From: Microvenator marinus
GTDB lineage: Bacteria > Myxococcota_A > Bradymonadia > Bradymonadales > Bradymonadaceae
Reading direction: 5' to 3'
DNA length: 64,000 bases
NCBI RefSeq assembly: GCF_007993755.1
Contig: NZ_CP042467.1
Coordinates: 2,256,001 to 2,320,000 of the forward strand
The notes under the pieces are model-generated. The model ran no database searches and was not told the origin of the DNA. It saw only the letters and a program-made list of their open reading frames with translations. Position 1 is the first letter of the stretch; each line of letters begins with the position of its first letter. Shown here in pieces: positions 43,558 through 52,041 of the stretch. The position numbers and the translations under genes were made by a program.

Positions 43558-44960
43558 TATTCCTCTTTATTCGCTGCTTCGAGACGCTTTCGCTCAGCTT
43601 CGTTATGAGCTTCGATTCGTGCGATCTCTGCGTCGCGGTCAGCGATGAACTGCTTGAGTTCATCAAAGCTAAAGTTGAAATCCCAGGTGTAATTGCACTT
43701 TTTCTGAATGCTATCCGAGTCTGGGTTGAACTTTTCAGCCTTGAGCTCAGCCTCCGACTTCCAGTTACATGTCCACATCTGACGTTGCAGCGCGGTGACG
43801 TACTTCGGATAGTCGCTGTCCGGAATAAAGAGCTCGATCTTGTGGCCCTGATCAATGGTCGTGTCCACGTACACAGGCCGCTCTTCGAGCTTACCTTTGT
43901 CGTCTTTGACCCAGTACTTCTCAAAGGTCACTGGCGTCTTCAACTCTTCGCCTTTCTCGTTGAGAAGCGGATAGTTGTTGAACATCACTGTAGCGCCTGG
44001 AGGCGTAGTGTTGATGGTGACCTTTCCAAAATAATCAGTCTCGATATCCGAGCTCAGTCGAGCATCGTACTCAAGCTTGTGATCAGGACTGAGAGGGGTC
44101 AGGTTCGCCGTGAGATTGTACGTGAAATCTCCGCCTGGGTTCTCATTCCACATTCCCTGAGTCAGCTCCACATTGAGCGGTTGAAACCCTGGCGAGGTAA
44201 TCTCAAAGAGTTGCTTCTCCTTGACCTTGAGGTTTTGGAACGGTGTTGAAGCCGTAAGAAGAACTTCGCGGAATTGACCGGACGATGTCTCTCCATACTG
44301 CAACTTGCCATTGAGCTTCACGGCAGCGTACTTCGCGTTTCCGCTGATAAACACGGTGCCAAAAAGTTCTTGCGCATCGAGGAGCTTTTGCTTGTGCTCC
44401 TCTTCAATGCGGCGTTTCTCAGCTAGTCGCTTTTCTTTAAGCTCACCACGGAAGAGTGCGCCGAGGTCGTCCACATCTCCCACCATGAACACAGCGCCAG
44501 CGGCCAAGGCGAGCACGCCGATCACCACGCCGGCGTAAAGCGCAGTATTGGATTTTTGAGGGGCGTCGTAGTCTCCCAAGTCCTCGGTTCCCAGATAGGG
44601 CGAGCTGAGGTCTACGTCATCGCCACCAGCAAAAATCTCAACCCCTTCAACCTTCTTCTTAGGCTTATCGGACTTAGGCTTCTCCGCTTTTTTCTCGGCC
44701 TTTGGCTTCTCAGCCTTTTTCGGAGCGGGCTCTTCGGCCTCTTCATCCTCAGAATCCTCGTCAGAGGTGTCTTCAACAACCTCTTCCTTTTTCTTCTTTT
44801 TCTTCTTCTTTGCGGGGACATCAAAGATTCCGCCGAGCCCAGCCATCACGTTCTCTGATGACTCATCACTCTCTGGGACTTTCGCATCATCCACACCCAT
44901 CTCTGCAGCGGCATCGTCAACGATCTCGTCTGCACTCTTCTTTTTTTTCTCGTCGGACAC
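43557..44960 (-). CDS. Single-pass membrane protein with Lys/Glu-rich N-terminus and PEGA-like domain
   Basis: A 467-residue protein. The first ~130 residues are highly charged, with a poly-Lys run (KKKKKKKK) and Ala/Glu/Lys repeats. A transmembrane helix follows at about 138-160 (ALYAGVVIGVLALAAGAVFM). The rest is extracytoplasmic, with PEGA-like beta segments (GKVTINTTPPGATVMFNNYP). It starts at GTG 44960 with AGGAG five bases upstream; a TTG at 44975 lacks spacing. Probably a cytoplasm-to-periplasm linker like those on signalling or motility complexes in Myxococcota. Function unknown. Confidence 0.72.
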   Translation of the reverse strand: MSDEKKKKSADEIVDDAAAEMGVDDAKVPESDESSENVMAGLGGIFDVPAKKKKKKKKEEVVEDTSDEDSEDEEAEEPAPKKAEKPKAEKKAEKPKSDKPKKKVEGVEIFAGGDDVDLSSPYLGTEDLGDYDAPQKSNTALYAGVVIGVLALAAGAVFMVGDVDDLGALFRGELKEKRLAEKRRIEEEHKQKLLDAQELFGTVFISGNAKYAAVKLNGKLQYGETSSGQFREVLLTASTPFQNLKVKEKQLFEITSPGFQPLNVELTQGMWNENPGGDFTYNLTANLTPLSPDHKLEYDARLSSDIETDYFGKVTINTTPPGATVMFNNYPLLNEKGEELKTPVTFEKYWVKDDKGKLEERPVYVDTTIDQGHKIELFIPDSDYPKYVTALQRQMWTCNWKSEAELKAEKFNPDSDSIQKKCNYTWDFNFSFDELKQFIADRDAEIARIEAHNEAERKRLEAANKEE

Positions 44961-45056
44961 AGCATCTCCTCGCAAATCCTTGAAACGGCGCGCAGACTAA
45001 TCCCCAGAGAACATATGGTCAAGTCGACGCGCAGTCAGAGAAGCGCGGACGCCAAG

Positions 45057-46520
45057 TCAGTTATGTTTAATGCAGATATTCTTGGTCTCTGAGTAGAAGT
45101 TCAGCGAATACTCGCCCCCTTCTCGCCCGATACCGCTAGCTTTGCTTCCGCCAAAAGGAGTTCTCAAATCGCGCAAGAACCACGTGTTCACCCAGACCAA
45201 CCCGGTTTCCATCGCCGCAGCGACTCGATGCGCGCGATTCAGGTTCTGAGTCCAAATTGCGGCGGCCAGGCCATAATCAGAGTCATTTGCGAGCGCGATG
45301 GCTTCGTCTTCGGAGTCAAAAGGCATGATGTGACACACCGGGCCGAATACCTCTTCCTGCAGACAACGTGCGTCATTGGAAAGCCCCGTCCAGATAGTGG
45401 GTTGAACCCACGAGCCTGCAGCATACTCGGCAGGCATTTCTGGAATACCTCCGCCCATCACCACTTCGGCCCCTTCTGATTTTGCCAGCTCGTAGTAGCT
45501 CAGCACTTTTTCTCGATGCCCTGCAGAAATCAACGGCCCCATCGCCGTAGCCGAGTCGAACGGATCTCCGAGCCGCAATTCTGATGCACGTTTGGCAAGT
45601 TCCTCGACAAACCGATCAAAAACTGAGCGTTCCACATAGACGCGCTCGGAGCACAAACACACTTGCCCACAATTCGAGAAAACGGACCGCATCGTACCTG
45701 CAATCGCAGCCTCAAAATCGGCGTCAGCAAACACAAGTGCGGGATTCTTGCCGCCCAACTCGAAACTCAACTTCTTCAGGCCAGACGCTGCGTTCCGCAT
45801 AATCGCCTGCCCCGTCGCGCTCTCACCAGTGAACGTTATCGCAGCCACATCTTTATGCGTGGTCATCGCCTCACCCGCTGAGCCCGGGCCGAATCCGTGC
45901 ACCACATTAAAGACGCCGGGCGGCACTCCTACGTCTCGCATGACCTCGGCCAACAAGGTAGCCGTCGCCGGCGTCTCCTCGGATGGCTTGACCACCAACG
46001 CGTTGCCCGCTGCAAGCGCCGGCGCGACCTTCCAGGTCATGAGCAACAAAGGAAGATTCCACGGACAAATCACGCTCACAACGCCCACGGGACGCCGAGA
46101 CACGTAGTGCAAGGCCCCTAAGCCATCGGCCGTATCCTGATGAAATGCAGGAACTCCCATGGTTTTGATCTGGTCGGCAAAGATCCGAAAATTGGCGGCT
46201 CCACGAGGGATATCCACCGCCGAAGCCCAGCTCACGGGCTTTCCGGTATCCTCGATCTCGGCGCGCAAAAAGTCATCAAATCGCGCCATGATGCCGTCTG
46301 CCACCTTGTGCAAAAGGCTCGCTCGCTCACTGACGCTCAACTTTCCCCACGGCCCGCTCAAGGCTCGCTTCGCTGCAGCCACGGCCCGGTCGACTTCCTC
46401 GGGTCCCGCCTCCTCCACCTTCGCGATCACTTGACCCGTCGCGGGATTGATATCTTCGAAGGTCGAGCGCCCTCCACAGAATTCACCGTCAATGAACAAT
46501 TTGAAGTGTTTCACTCTCAT
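45057..46520 (-). CDS. Aldehyde dehydrogenase, 2-hydroxymuconic/aminomuconic semialdehyde type
   Basis: A 487-residue NAD(P)-dependent aldehyde dehydrogenase. The catalytic Cys is in FSNCGQVCLCSER and the general base Glu in SFELGGKNPA. The N-terminal region HYVSRRPVGVVSVICPWNLP and TWKVAPALAAGNALVVKPSE is closest in my recollection to 2-aminomuconate/2-hydroxymuconate semialdehyde dehydrogenases (ALDH8A1-like). That would fit tryptophan or catechol breakdown, but no other pathway gene is here apart from a distant FAH. Gene tail of a tight block with the WYL and pentapeptide genes. Confidence 0.9.
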   Translation of the reverse strand: MRVKHFKLFIDGEFCGGRSTFEDINPATGQVIAKVEEAGPEEVDRAVAAAKRALSGPWGKLSVSERASLLHKVADGIMARFDDFLRAEIEDTGKPVSWASAVDIPRGAANFRIFADQIKTMGVPAFHQDTADGLGALHYVSRRPVGVVSVICPWNLPLLLMTWKVAPALAAGNALVVKPSEETPATATLLAEVMRDVGVPPGVFNVVHGFGPGSAGEAMTTHKDVAAITFTGESATGQAIMRNAASGLKKLSFELGGKNPALVFADADFEAAIAGTMRSVFSNCGQVCLCSERVYVERSVFDRFVEELAKRASELRLGDPFDSATAMGPLISAGHREKVLSYYELAKSEGAEVVMGGGIPEMPAEYAAGSWVQPTIWTGLSNDARCLQEEVFGPVCHIMPFDSEDEAIALANDSDYGLAAAIWTQNLNRAHRVAAAMETGLVWVNTWFLRDLRTPFGGSKASGIGREGGEYSLNFYSETKNICIKHN

Positions 46521-46526
46521 CCCCGC

Positions 46527-47192
46527 TCAAAAGAAAGACATCTGACCCGAATCCTCAGGCTCTTTGTCCTTGGCTGGCTTGACCTTCTTGATCTTCGACC
46601 AACCGCCAACCGGTTTTAGGTCAGCGATACGGCTGACCCTGAAAATCCGCTCGTCCCGGCGCATATGGCAATAGGCGTGTAGATAGGTCTCCGCCTCAAA
46701 GCTCAGGGGCGTGATGCGCCTGTGCGTCAACTCGCCACGATTCGCACTGTAATAGTCCAACTCAAGGTCTTGCCCCGTGGCGATAGCGAATCGGATAAGG
46801 TCGGGTGGACCCGACCGCGGGTCCAAATTCTCTACGTCCACCCCTTCTTCTACACGCCATTCCGGGTCGATCGCAGCACCGATCCAAAGCATCATTTCAT
46901 ACGCTTCGATCTCGATATCCATGACTTCTTTCGGGCCAAGTGTCGCAAGCGTCTTCTTCAGAATGGTCTCGAGAGTACGCTCGGGCGCATTGGAGCCGCC
47001 GGCCTCGCGCAGATTCTCCAGCACAAGGCAGGCAAGCGCCACCACAGCTCGCTCCGAAGGCGTCTTCAGCGTGACCTCGCCAATACTCTCGCCAAACGCC
47101 AAATCCTCTGGTTCACGCGGGTTTGCCCGCTGAAGGCGCTCCAGAATTCGCCCACGAATCGTGGGAATGCTCACTCGATCCAACTTATTCAT
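46527..47192 (-). CDS. WYL-domain protein with clamp-binding-like C-terminus
   Basis: A 221-residue protein whose second half (about 130-205) is a WYL-type SH3-like domain (IRFAIATGQDLELDYYS, RRITPLSFEAETYLHAYC, RIFRVSRIADLKPV). WYL domains bind nucleic-acid ligands and regulate DNA-damage or defence genes. The first ~120 residues are helical without an evident HTH. The protein ends in the residues GQMSFF, which looks like the QL(S/D)LF peptide by which bacterial proteins bind the DNA polymerase sliding clamp. That reading is inference. It lies 6 bases upstream of ALDH. Confidence 0.78.
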   Translation of the reverse strand: MNKLDRVSIPTIRGRILERLQRANPREPEDLAFGESIGEVTLKTPSERAVVALACLVLENLREAGGSNAPERTLETILKKTLATLGPKEVMDIEIEAYEMMLWIGAAIDPEWRVEEGVDVENLDPRSGPPDLIRFAIATGQDLELDYYSANRGELTHRRITPLSFEAETYLHAYCHMRRDERIFRVSRIADLKPVGGWSKIKKVKPAKDKEPEDSGQMSFF

Positions 47193-47200
47193 GCTTCGCT

Positions 47201-48022
47201 CTACTTGACGTTCTTTGCCCCGACAAGGTCTTCGGTCAGGGCCTCTTTAAGGCGCGCCTTCTTGAAATTCGCGCCCTTCGCCGCCACGCCGGAAAAATCA
47301 CTTCCGCGTAGATCGGCCTTCTTAAATGCTGCCTTCTCAATATCAGCACCTGAGAAATCGACAGCCTGCGCGAGCGCCTCGGAGAAGTCGGTCTTCCGAG
47401 CACCCGCGCCACTCAAATCCGCGCCTTCAAGCAGGACGCCCTTGAAGATCGCCCCACCAATCTCCACTCCGGAGAGATCCGCATCTTGGAAAATCGCGTC
47501 CAGCGCGTCCGCTTCGTGGAGCGACGCCCCGCTCAAGTCAGACCCCGTAAAATCCGTGTGATGCAATACCGATCCGGCCAAGTCAGCACCAGCCAATGAA
47601 CACTCCATGAAGAGTGCCCCTGAGAGATTCGAGCCGCTCAAATCTGCACCGCTCAGGTCAGATCCGGAAAAATCAGACCCGTCGAGCTCCGCGGCCGAAA
47701 GGTCCGCACCACTCAAGTCGGCCTCGACCACCAATGCCCCTGAGAGCTTTGCGCCGTTGAGTACCGCACCTGCCAGAATGGCCCCGGAAAGGTTCGCACC
47801 CGTCAGATCCGCATCCATCATGTTGACGCCGGCCAGATTCGCGTTGACCAGCACTGCACCCGCAAGCTTGGCCTCACTCAAATCCGACCCAGCAAAATCC
47901 ACGTCTTCGAAGGTATAGCCGGCGAGTACCGCGCGCTCTACATCTTCGACGGTCTCGATATCGTCGAAAGAAATCTCGGGAATCTCCGCAATCTCTTTCG
48001 TCTCTTTTTTCTTCTTCGCCAT
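47201..48022 (-). CDS. Pentapeptide-repeat protein
   Basis: A 273-residue protein with about 40 tandem pentapeptides of the A(D/N)LxG type, covering about residues 35-265 (for example ADLSGADLSAAELDGSDFSG). This folds into a right-handed quadrilateral beta helix. The charged N-terminus begins MAKKKKETK. Pentapeptide proteins include DNA-mimic gyrase inhibitors, but most have unknown roles. The next gene downstream encodes a WYL protein with a clamp-like motif, so a DNA-related role is conceivable. Gene order: coiled-coil, pentapeptide, WYL, ALDH, all within 10 bases of each other. GAGGAGG precedes the ATG. Confidence 0.92.
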   Translation of the reverse strand: MAKKKKETKEIAEIPEISFDDIETVEDVERAVLAGYTFEDVDFAGSDLSEAKLAGAVLVNANLAGVNMMDADLTGANLSGAILAGAVLNGAKLSGALVVEADLSGADLSAAELDGSDFSGSDLSGADLSGSNLSGALFMECSLAGADLAGSVLHHTDFTGSDLSGASLHEADALDAIFQDADLSGVEIGGAIFKGVLLEGADLSGAGARKTDFSEALAQAVDFSGADIEKAAFKKADLRGSDFSGVAAKGANFKKARLKEALTEDLVGAKNVK

Positions 48023-48412
48023 CTAGTCCTCCTCGTTAAAATCGAACGCTGTCTCGTCTAGCTCTTTATCCATCCTGTCTGGGTCTACCAGACCCCCGAG
48101 GCGCACCTGGTCGAGCATGGCCTCAGCCCGCTCCACTTCTCGGCCACTCGGCCGACGCGACTCGTAACGCAGCATGTCCTTATCCATTTCGAGCGTCTCG
48201 AGCTTGAGCTCGATCTCCTTGATCCGGGTCTTCACCTCCACAACGCGCTGCTCGGCTTCTGCAGCCAGATCGTGCATACCCTTTTGTTTCGCGAGGCCCA
48301 CGCGGCGCTCCCAAACCGGCACCTCTTCGATCAATTTAGCCTTCTCCTCAGTGAGTTTTTTCTCATCGAGCATCAACTGCGTCATTCGAGCATGCACCAC
48401 TGGGTCACTCAT
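48023..48412 (-). CDS. Small coiled-coil protein
   Basis: A 129-residue, highly charged helical protein (for example KKLTEEKAKLIEEVPVWERR, EIELKLETLEMDKDM) with an acidic end. Heptad-like hydrophobic spacing predicts a coiled coil over residues 8-80. No known motif. GAGGAGG lies five bases before ATG 48412, which is strong evidence against the longer frame to 48604 that would overlap the divergent Sua5 gene. First gene of the tight coiled-coil/pentapeptide/WYL/ALDH block. Confidence 0.8.
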   Translation of the reverse strand: MSDPVVHARMTQLMLDEKKLTEEKAKLIEEVPVWERRVGLAKQKGMHDLAAEAEQRVVEVKTRIKEIELKLETLEMDKDMLRYESRRPSGREVERAEAMLDQVRLGGLVDPDRMDKELDETAFDFNEED

Positions 48413-48559
48413 CACTGCCTCCTCGTCATGCGGCGAGCCTCGCCTTGGTTCATCGGCGCAACATAGCGGAGTTCTTTTGAACACTCCACCGGTATCACTG
48501 CTCTGGTTCCGCGTGACAAACGTGTTACAATTCGAGTCCCTCCTACTTGAAAGGTCGAT

Positions 48560-49198
48560 ATGAAGATTATCAAGATTCAAGAAGTCGCCGAAAACCCTGA
48601 ACACATCAAAGCCCTGGCTAAGACGCTCGCCAATGGCGGACTCGTTTGTATGCCATGCCGAGGAACGTACAGAATACTCGCCGACCTGCTCAATGAAGAC
48701 GCAGTGATCAACTTAATGCAGTCCAAGAGACGCACATCGAAGGCTCCTTCACTCGTCTTTGTGCCGAGCAAAGATCACCTTTCGAAAATCACGGATGAGG
48801 TGCCAAGCGTGGCCAATCAGCTCGCCAAGGATCATTGGCCTGGGCCGCTCACCATTCTTTTCGAACCCAGCTCAGAAATCCCGCGCTCGGTAGTCAAACA
48901 GCTGACCAAAGCGAACGGTCATATCGGCGTGCGGATCCCGGAAGACGAACTCATGGTTAGACTCCTTCAGGAGTTTGGTGGACCGGTGCTTGTCTCGAGC
49001 GCCAACAAGGAAAAGAAGGCAGGTGCGAGTTCACCTGCTCAGATCCGAAAGAATTTTGTCAGCAGAGTCGACCATTTTGTGGACGCCGGAGACCTCTCGG
49101 GCGATGGTTCCTCGACCATCGTTGAGATTAAAGACGGAAAGGCCCACGTAACCCGCGAGGGCAATATCTCATCGGAGCAACTCAAGAAGTATTGTTGA
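48560..49198 (+). CDS. Sua5/YciO/YrdC-family protein
   Basis: A 212-residue member of the YrdC fold family, which makes threonylcarbamoyl-AMP for the t6A modification of tRNAs reading ANN codons. Recognisable parts are CMPCRGTYRILADLLNE (the KRxxx-type binding edge), KRRTSKAPSLVFV, and WPGPLTILFEPS with VRIPEDELM and VLVSSANKE. The YGLxxx-type N-terminal motif is replaced by RGTYRI, so this may be the YciO subgroup rather than true TsaC. The downstream DUF697-type gene begins within about three bases of its stop. Confidence 0.8.
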   Translation: MKIIKIQEVAENPEHIKALAKTLANGGLVCMPCRGTYRILADLLNEDAVINLMQSKRRTSKAPSLVFVPSKDHLSKITDEVPSVANQLAKDHWPGPLTILFEPSSEIPRSVVKQLTKANGHIGVRIPEDELMVRLLQEFGGPVLVSSANKEKKAGASSPAQIRKNFVSRVDHFVDAGDLSGDGSSTIVEIKDGKAHVTREGNISSEQLKKYC

Positions 49199-49200
49199 GT

Positions 49201-50259
49201 ATGGCCAACGAAACACCTGACGAAAAACCTGACCTAAAGACCGACCTGATATCTCAGGCTGAACAACTCCTAACCGGGCTGAGCGCCGCAGACCGAGACA
49301 AACTCAAAGGCGATTTTCAACTCATCAAGGAGATTGCCCAAGCCGTGTCTGATGCTCACCCTCCGAGCATTCTACTCATTGGCGAGCCCGGGGCTCCTCT
49401 AGGCGAAATCCTGAGCCAGCTGGCCCCACTCTCAGATCCCCCTGAACAATGGGATATCCACCAAGAGATCGGGCGAGGACGCTGGCAGAATTGGAAATTG
49501 GAGCTCGGCGAGTTTCGCGTTTGTGATGCACGAAGCGAATCGCCGCATGAGTCGCTCCCAAAGGCCCTGAACTTCGAGCTCCCCGAGCTGATTCTGAGTG
49601 TCGTTTCTTCAAATACTCGCGCCCCGGGCCGAGTTGAGGAACTACAGATGGTCGTCGAGGGCGTGGAAGATCTGGCGAACAAGCTCCCATCGGGTGCGCT
49701 CGTCATTTGGCGGCCAAGTGCTGGGCGCGAGGTGGGAGATTTTGTGACCTTACAAGCGCTTAAACAGGCGTTTGTGGACCAGGGCATGGCCCGAGACGCC
49801 TTCCCGGTTGTTCAGCTCGCTCGCCCCGGAAAGCTCCTTTCAAGTGCGCTCGCGCAGCTCAATGAATCCCAGCGGCTCGGACTCGCCAGGATCTGCGGCG
49901 ACCCGACCTCCAAGAAGGAAATCGCACAAGCCATCGTGCGCACAGCCACCTCGGTCAATGCGTCGATTGCCGTCGTCCCGATTCCTGTGGCTAGCTCACT
50001 TCCCATCACAACCGTTCAAGTCCTGATGATTTCCTCTATCGCGTGGTTAAGCGGCAGAGAGGTCAACGCCAAGACACTCGGAGAATTCGGTGGCGCACTC
50101 GGTCTCAATATCGGTGCTGCCCTCGCGCTGCGTGAGTTCGCGCGCGCTTTGATAAACTGGATTCCCGTAGCCGGTTCGGTAGTCTCTGCCGCGATCGCCG
50201 CAGCCGCCACGCAGACTCTGGGTAAAGCCGCTATCCGATACTATATCGACAAAGAATAG
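49201..50259 (+). CDS. DUF697 protein with a degenerate GTPase-like N-terminus
   Basis: A 352-residue protein. The C-terminal ~115 residues match DUF697, a helical membrane-associated domain normally fused to Era/YcjF-type GTPases (VPIPVASSLPITTVQVLMI, GREVNAKTLGEFGGALG). The N-terminal part lines up with a small GTPase: beta strand SILLIGEPGAPLGEI where a GxxxxGK(S/T) P-loop would be, but the Gly-Lys-Ser is missing, as are DxxG and NKxD. It is therefore a pseudo-GTPase or a scaffold. Start: ATG 49201, though TTG 49192 or 49195 is possible because the ribosome-binding site is weak. Confidence 0.75.
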   Translation: MANETPDEKPDLKTDLISQAEQLLTGLSAADRDKLKGDFQLIKEIAQAVSDAHPPSILLIGEPGAPLGEILSQLAPLSDPPEQWDIHQEIGRGRWQNWKLELGEFRVCDARSESPHESLPKALNFELPELILSVVSSNTRAPGRVEELQMVVEGVEDLANKLPSGALVIWRPSAGREVGDFVTLQALKQAFVDQGMARDAFPVVQLARPGKLLSSALAQLNESQRLGLARICGDPTSKKEIAQAIVRTATSVNASIAVVPIPVASSLPITTVQVLMISSIAWLSGREVNAKTLGEFGGALGLNIGAALALREFARALINWIPVAGSVVSAAIAAAATQTLGKAAIRYYIDKE

Positions 50260-50271
50260 TCTGTAGGACTG

Positions 50272-52032
50272 CTACGTGAACAACGCGAGTCGCATGGAGT
50301 CGCCGTGAATCGACCGTGTGAGCAGCTCGATCGCCTGGCCCTGCAGCTTGTTGAGAGCCAACGTACGATCACAGAGCCAGGTTGCGCCCGAACCCGGCGA
50401 GGTCCGCACTGCACGAACGCGAATCGGAGGCCCGGTGATTGTAGAGTTTAGGGCCGAGAGGGGTACGTAGAACGGCGTCTGAACGCCCTCCTCAGTGTTC
50501 TGCACGGCAACGACAAGAGTCAACGTAGGAAACGGTGACGGCTCGTCTTGAGAAGGCTTCAAGAATGCATCGATCACCATCGGAACTGTGAGCACCGACT
50601 GAATCCCGGTCACCAAGATGAAATACTGCTCAGGCCTCGGCCGATTGCTCAAACCGAAAAAATGCCTCTCCCAAACCTCGCGGAAATTGGGGAAGAATCC
50701 GTCATACGAATCACGGATTCTCTGCAACATATCGGTCTGAGCCGCCTCATCCAACCCATCAAATTGTTCGCAAAGCCGCGAAATCACAGCGGCCGAAGCC
50801 CTCGTGATCGCATCTTCGGCGATCGGCAGCATCTCGGTGTCGATCGGCGCAAGGTGGACCCCAAGATTCGCAAGGTCCTCCGAGTAATCCAGAGTTGCGC
50901 CTTCGAGGTCCAAACTACCCAAAACAGGATAGCCATCGTCCTGAGGGATGGGCAATGTCCTTGAGAGCCCCACAAAAAGGTCGCGCAACGCGCCTTGCTC
51001 ACGGACCGTCCAACAAACCAGAGGCAGTTCCCAAGGTAAGGTCGTCGGCTGATCGAGCCCGAACGCGTCCCGAGCGACCTCCAGAACCGAAACGCTCGGA
51101 GCCGGAAGGTCATGTAACATCATGCCAAACGCCCGCCGTTCATTCTGAGCGAGTTCGGACCATGCTGTCTTGATATCTTGAAACGAAGGCCAGGTGCTGA
51201 GCTCAGTCGATAACCACTTCTCTTGAACCTTGAGTGCGGCGAACATCGCATCCAGGAGCGCTGCCGCCTCACTGACGTTCGCACCACGAATCGCCCTCCC
51301 CGCGTGCTTAAAGTACGAGTGCGGAGTCAGCCCAAGGCTGTCCCAAAGAAGCTCTACAATCAATTCCGAGGTGGACTCCCATTTGGTTTGACCAAGTGAA
51401 GTCCGAAGCGCCGTGGACACACCCTTAAACGCCTCAATATCCTGAATATCCTGCCACTCAGGCCATGCAGCGCTGCCTTTTAGAGCCCCTCGGAGTTCGT
51501 CGGATATCTCCACATCAAACGAAGTCTCTTGTCCCAAAAGGGCGGCAATCGACTCCAGCCTCGACGTAAACACACCAATCTTTACCGACACATACGAGGG
51601 CACATCTACCGCTCGAACAGGCGCGTTTTCGGCCTTCTTCGCGATTTTCGTGGTTAAACTCTTGAGGCTCTGCTCGTCCCGTGTCTTGAGCGCCAGCGTC
51701 ATCGAAAGGCTTGAAAGCCCAAGAACTTGGGCGATGGGACGGCCCAACGTGGCCACGATCTCCGCATCGCTAATCCTCCCGATTAACTCCTCATTGAGTT
51801 TGAGCACCTGTGGTTCATCTTCGCTCAGGCTCAGCGCTATGCGCCTTCCGCCTTCAAAGATGGTGGGCTCGTACTCGATGCGCTGCATGAGTTGATAGAG
51901 CGTATCGAGCCGACTTGTCTGCTCCTCGGGCTCAACACCCGCTTCAGCCAAGAGATGCGCAAATAGATCGAGATGCGTATCAAAAAGCTCACGAACAATG
52001 CGTCCAATTTTATCTTGAAGTGTCTCAGACAC
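50272..52032 (-). CDS. Large uncharacterised protein, last gene of the phaR/KamB-like block
   Basis: A 586-residue soluble protein of unknown family. It is mainly alpha/beta with many Trp/Phe/Leu residues in the second half (FPNFREVWERHFFGLSNRP, PTLTLVVAVQNTEEGVQTP). No signal peptide, transmembrane helix, Walker A, or catalytic motif was recognised. It was compared with the MutS-like KamC partner of KamB, but no P-loop or MutS motif is present. The start is GTG 52032 with AAGGAG five bases upstream; GTG 52038 is too close. The gap to the KamB-like gene is 9 bases. Confidence 0.65.
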   Translation of the reverse strand: MSETLQDKIGRIVRELFDTHLDLFAHLLAEAGVEPEEQTSRLDTLYQLMQRIEYEPTIFEGGRRIALSLSEDEPQVLKLNEELIGRISDAEIVATLGRPIAQVLGLSSLSMTLALKTRDEQSLKSLTTKIAKKAENAPVRAVDVPSYVSVKIGVFTSRLESIAALLGQETSFDVEISDELRGALKGSAAWPEWQDIQDIEAFKGVSTALRTSLGQTKWESTSELIVELLWDSLGLTPHSYFKHAGRAIRGANVSEAAALLDAMFAALKVQEKWLSTELSTWPSFQDIKTAWSELAQNERRAFGMMLHDLPAPSVSVLEVARDAFGLDQPTTLPWELPLVCWTVREQGALRDLFVGLSRTLPIPQDDGYPVLGSLDLEGATLDYSEDLANLGVHLAPIDTEMLPIAEDAITRASAAVISRLCEQFDGLDEAAQTDMLQRIRDSYDGFFPNFREVWERHFFGLSNRPRPEQYFILVTGIQSVLTVPMVIDAFLKPSQDEPSPFPTLTLVVAVQNTEEGVQTPFYVPLSALNSTITGPPIRVRAVRTSPGSGATWLCDRTLALNKLQGQAIELLTRSIHGDSMRLALFT

Positions 52033-52041
52033 TGTCACTCC

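Noticed and set aside
48560-48604. Longer start of the coiled-coil gene (to 48604) overlapping the Sua5 gene
   Set aside because: A strong GAGGAGG five bases before ATG 48412 fixes the shorter start; the extension is Cys/Arg-rich and unlike the rest.
50272-52032. Gene next to the KamB-like ATPase as the MutS-like partner KamC
   Set aside because: No Walker A or MutS motif can be seen in its 586 residues.
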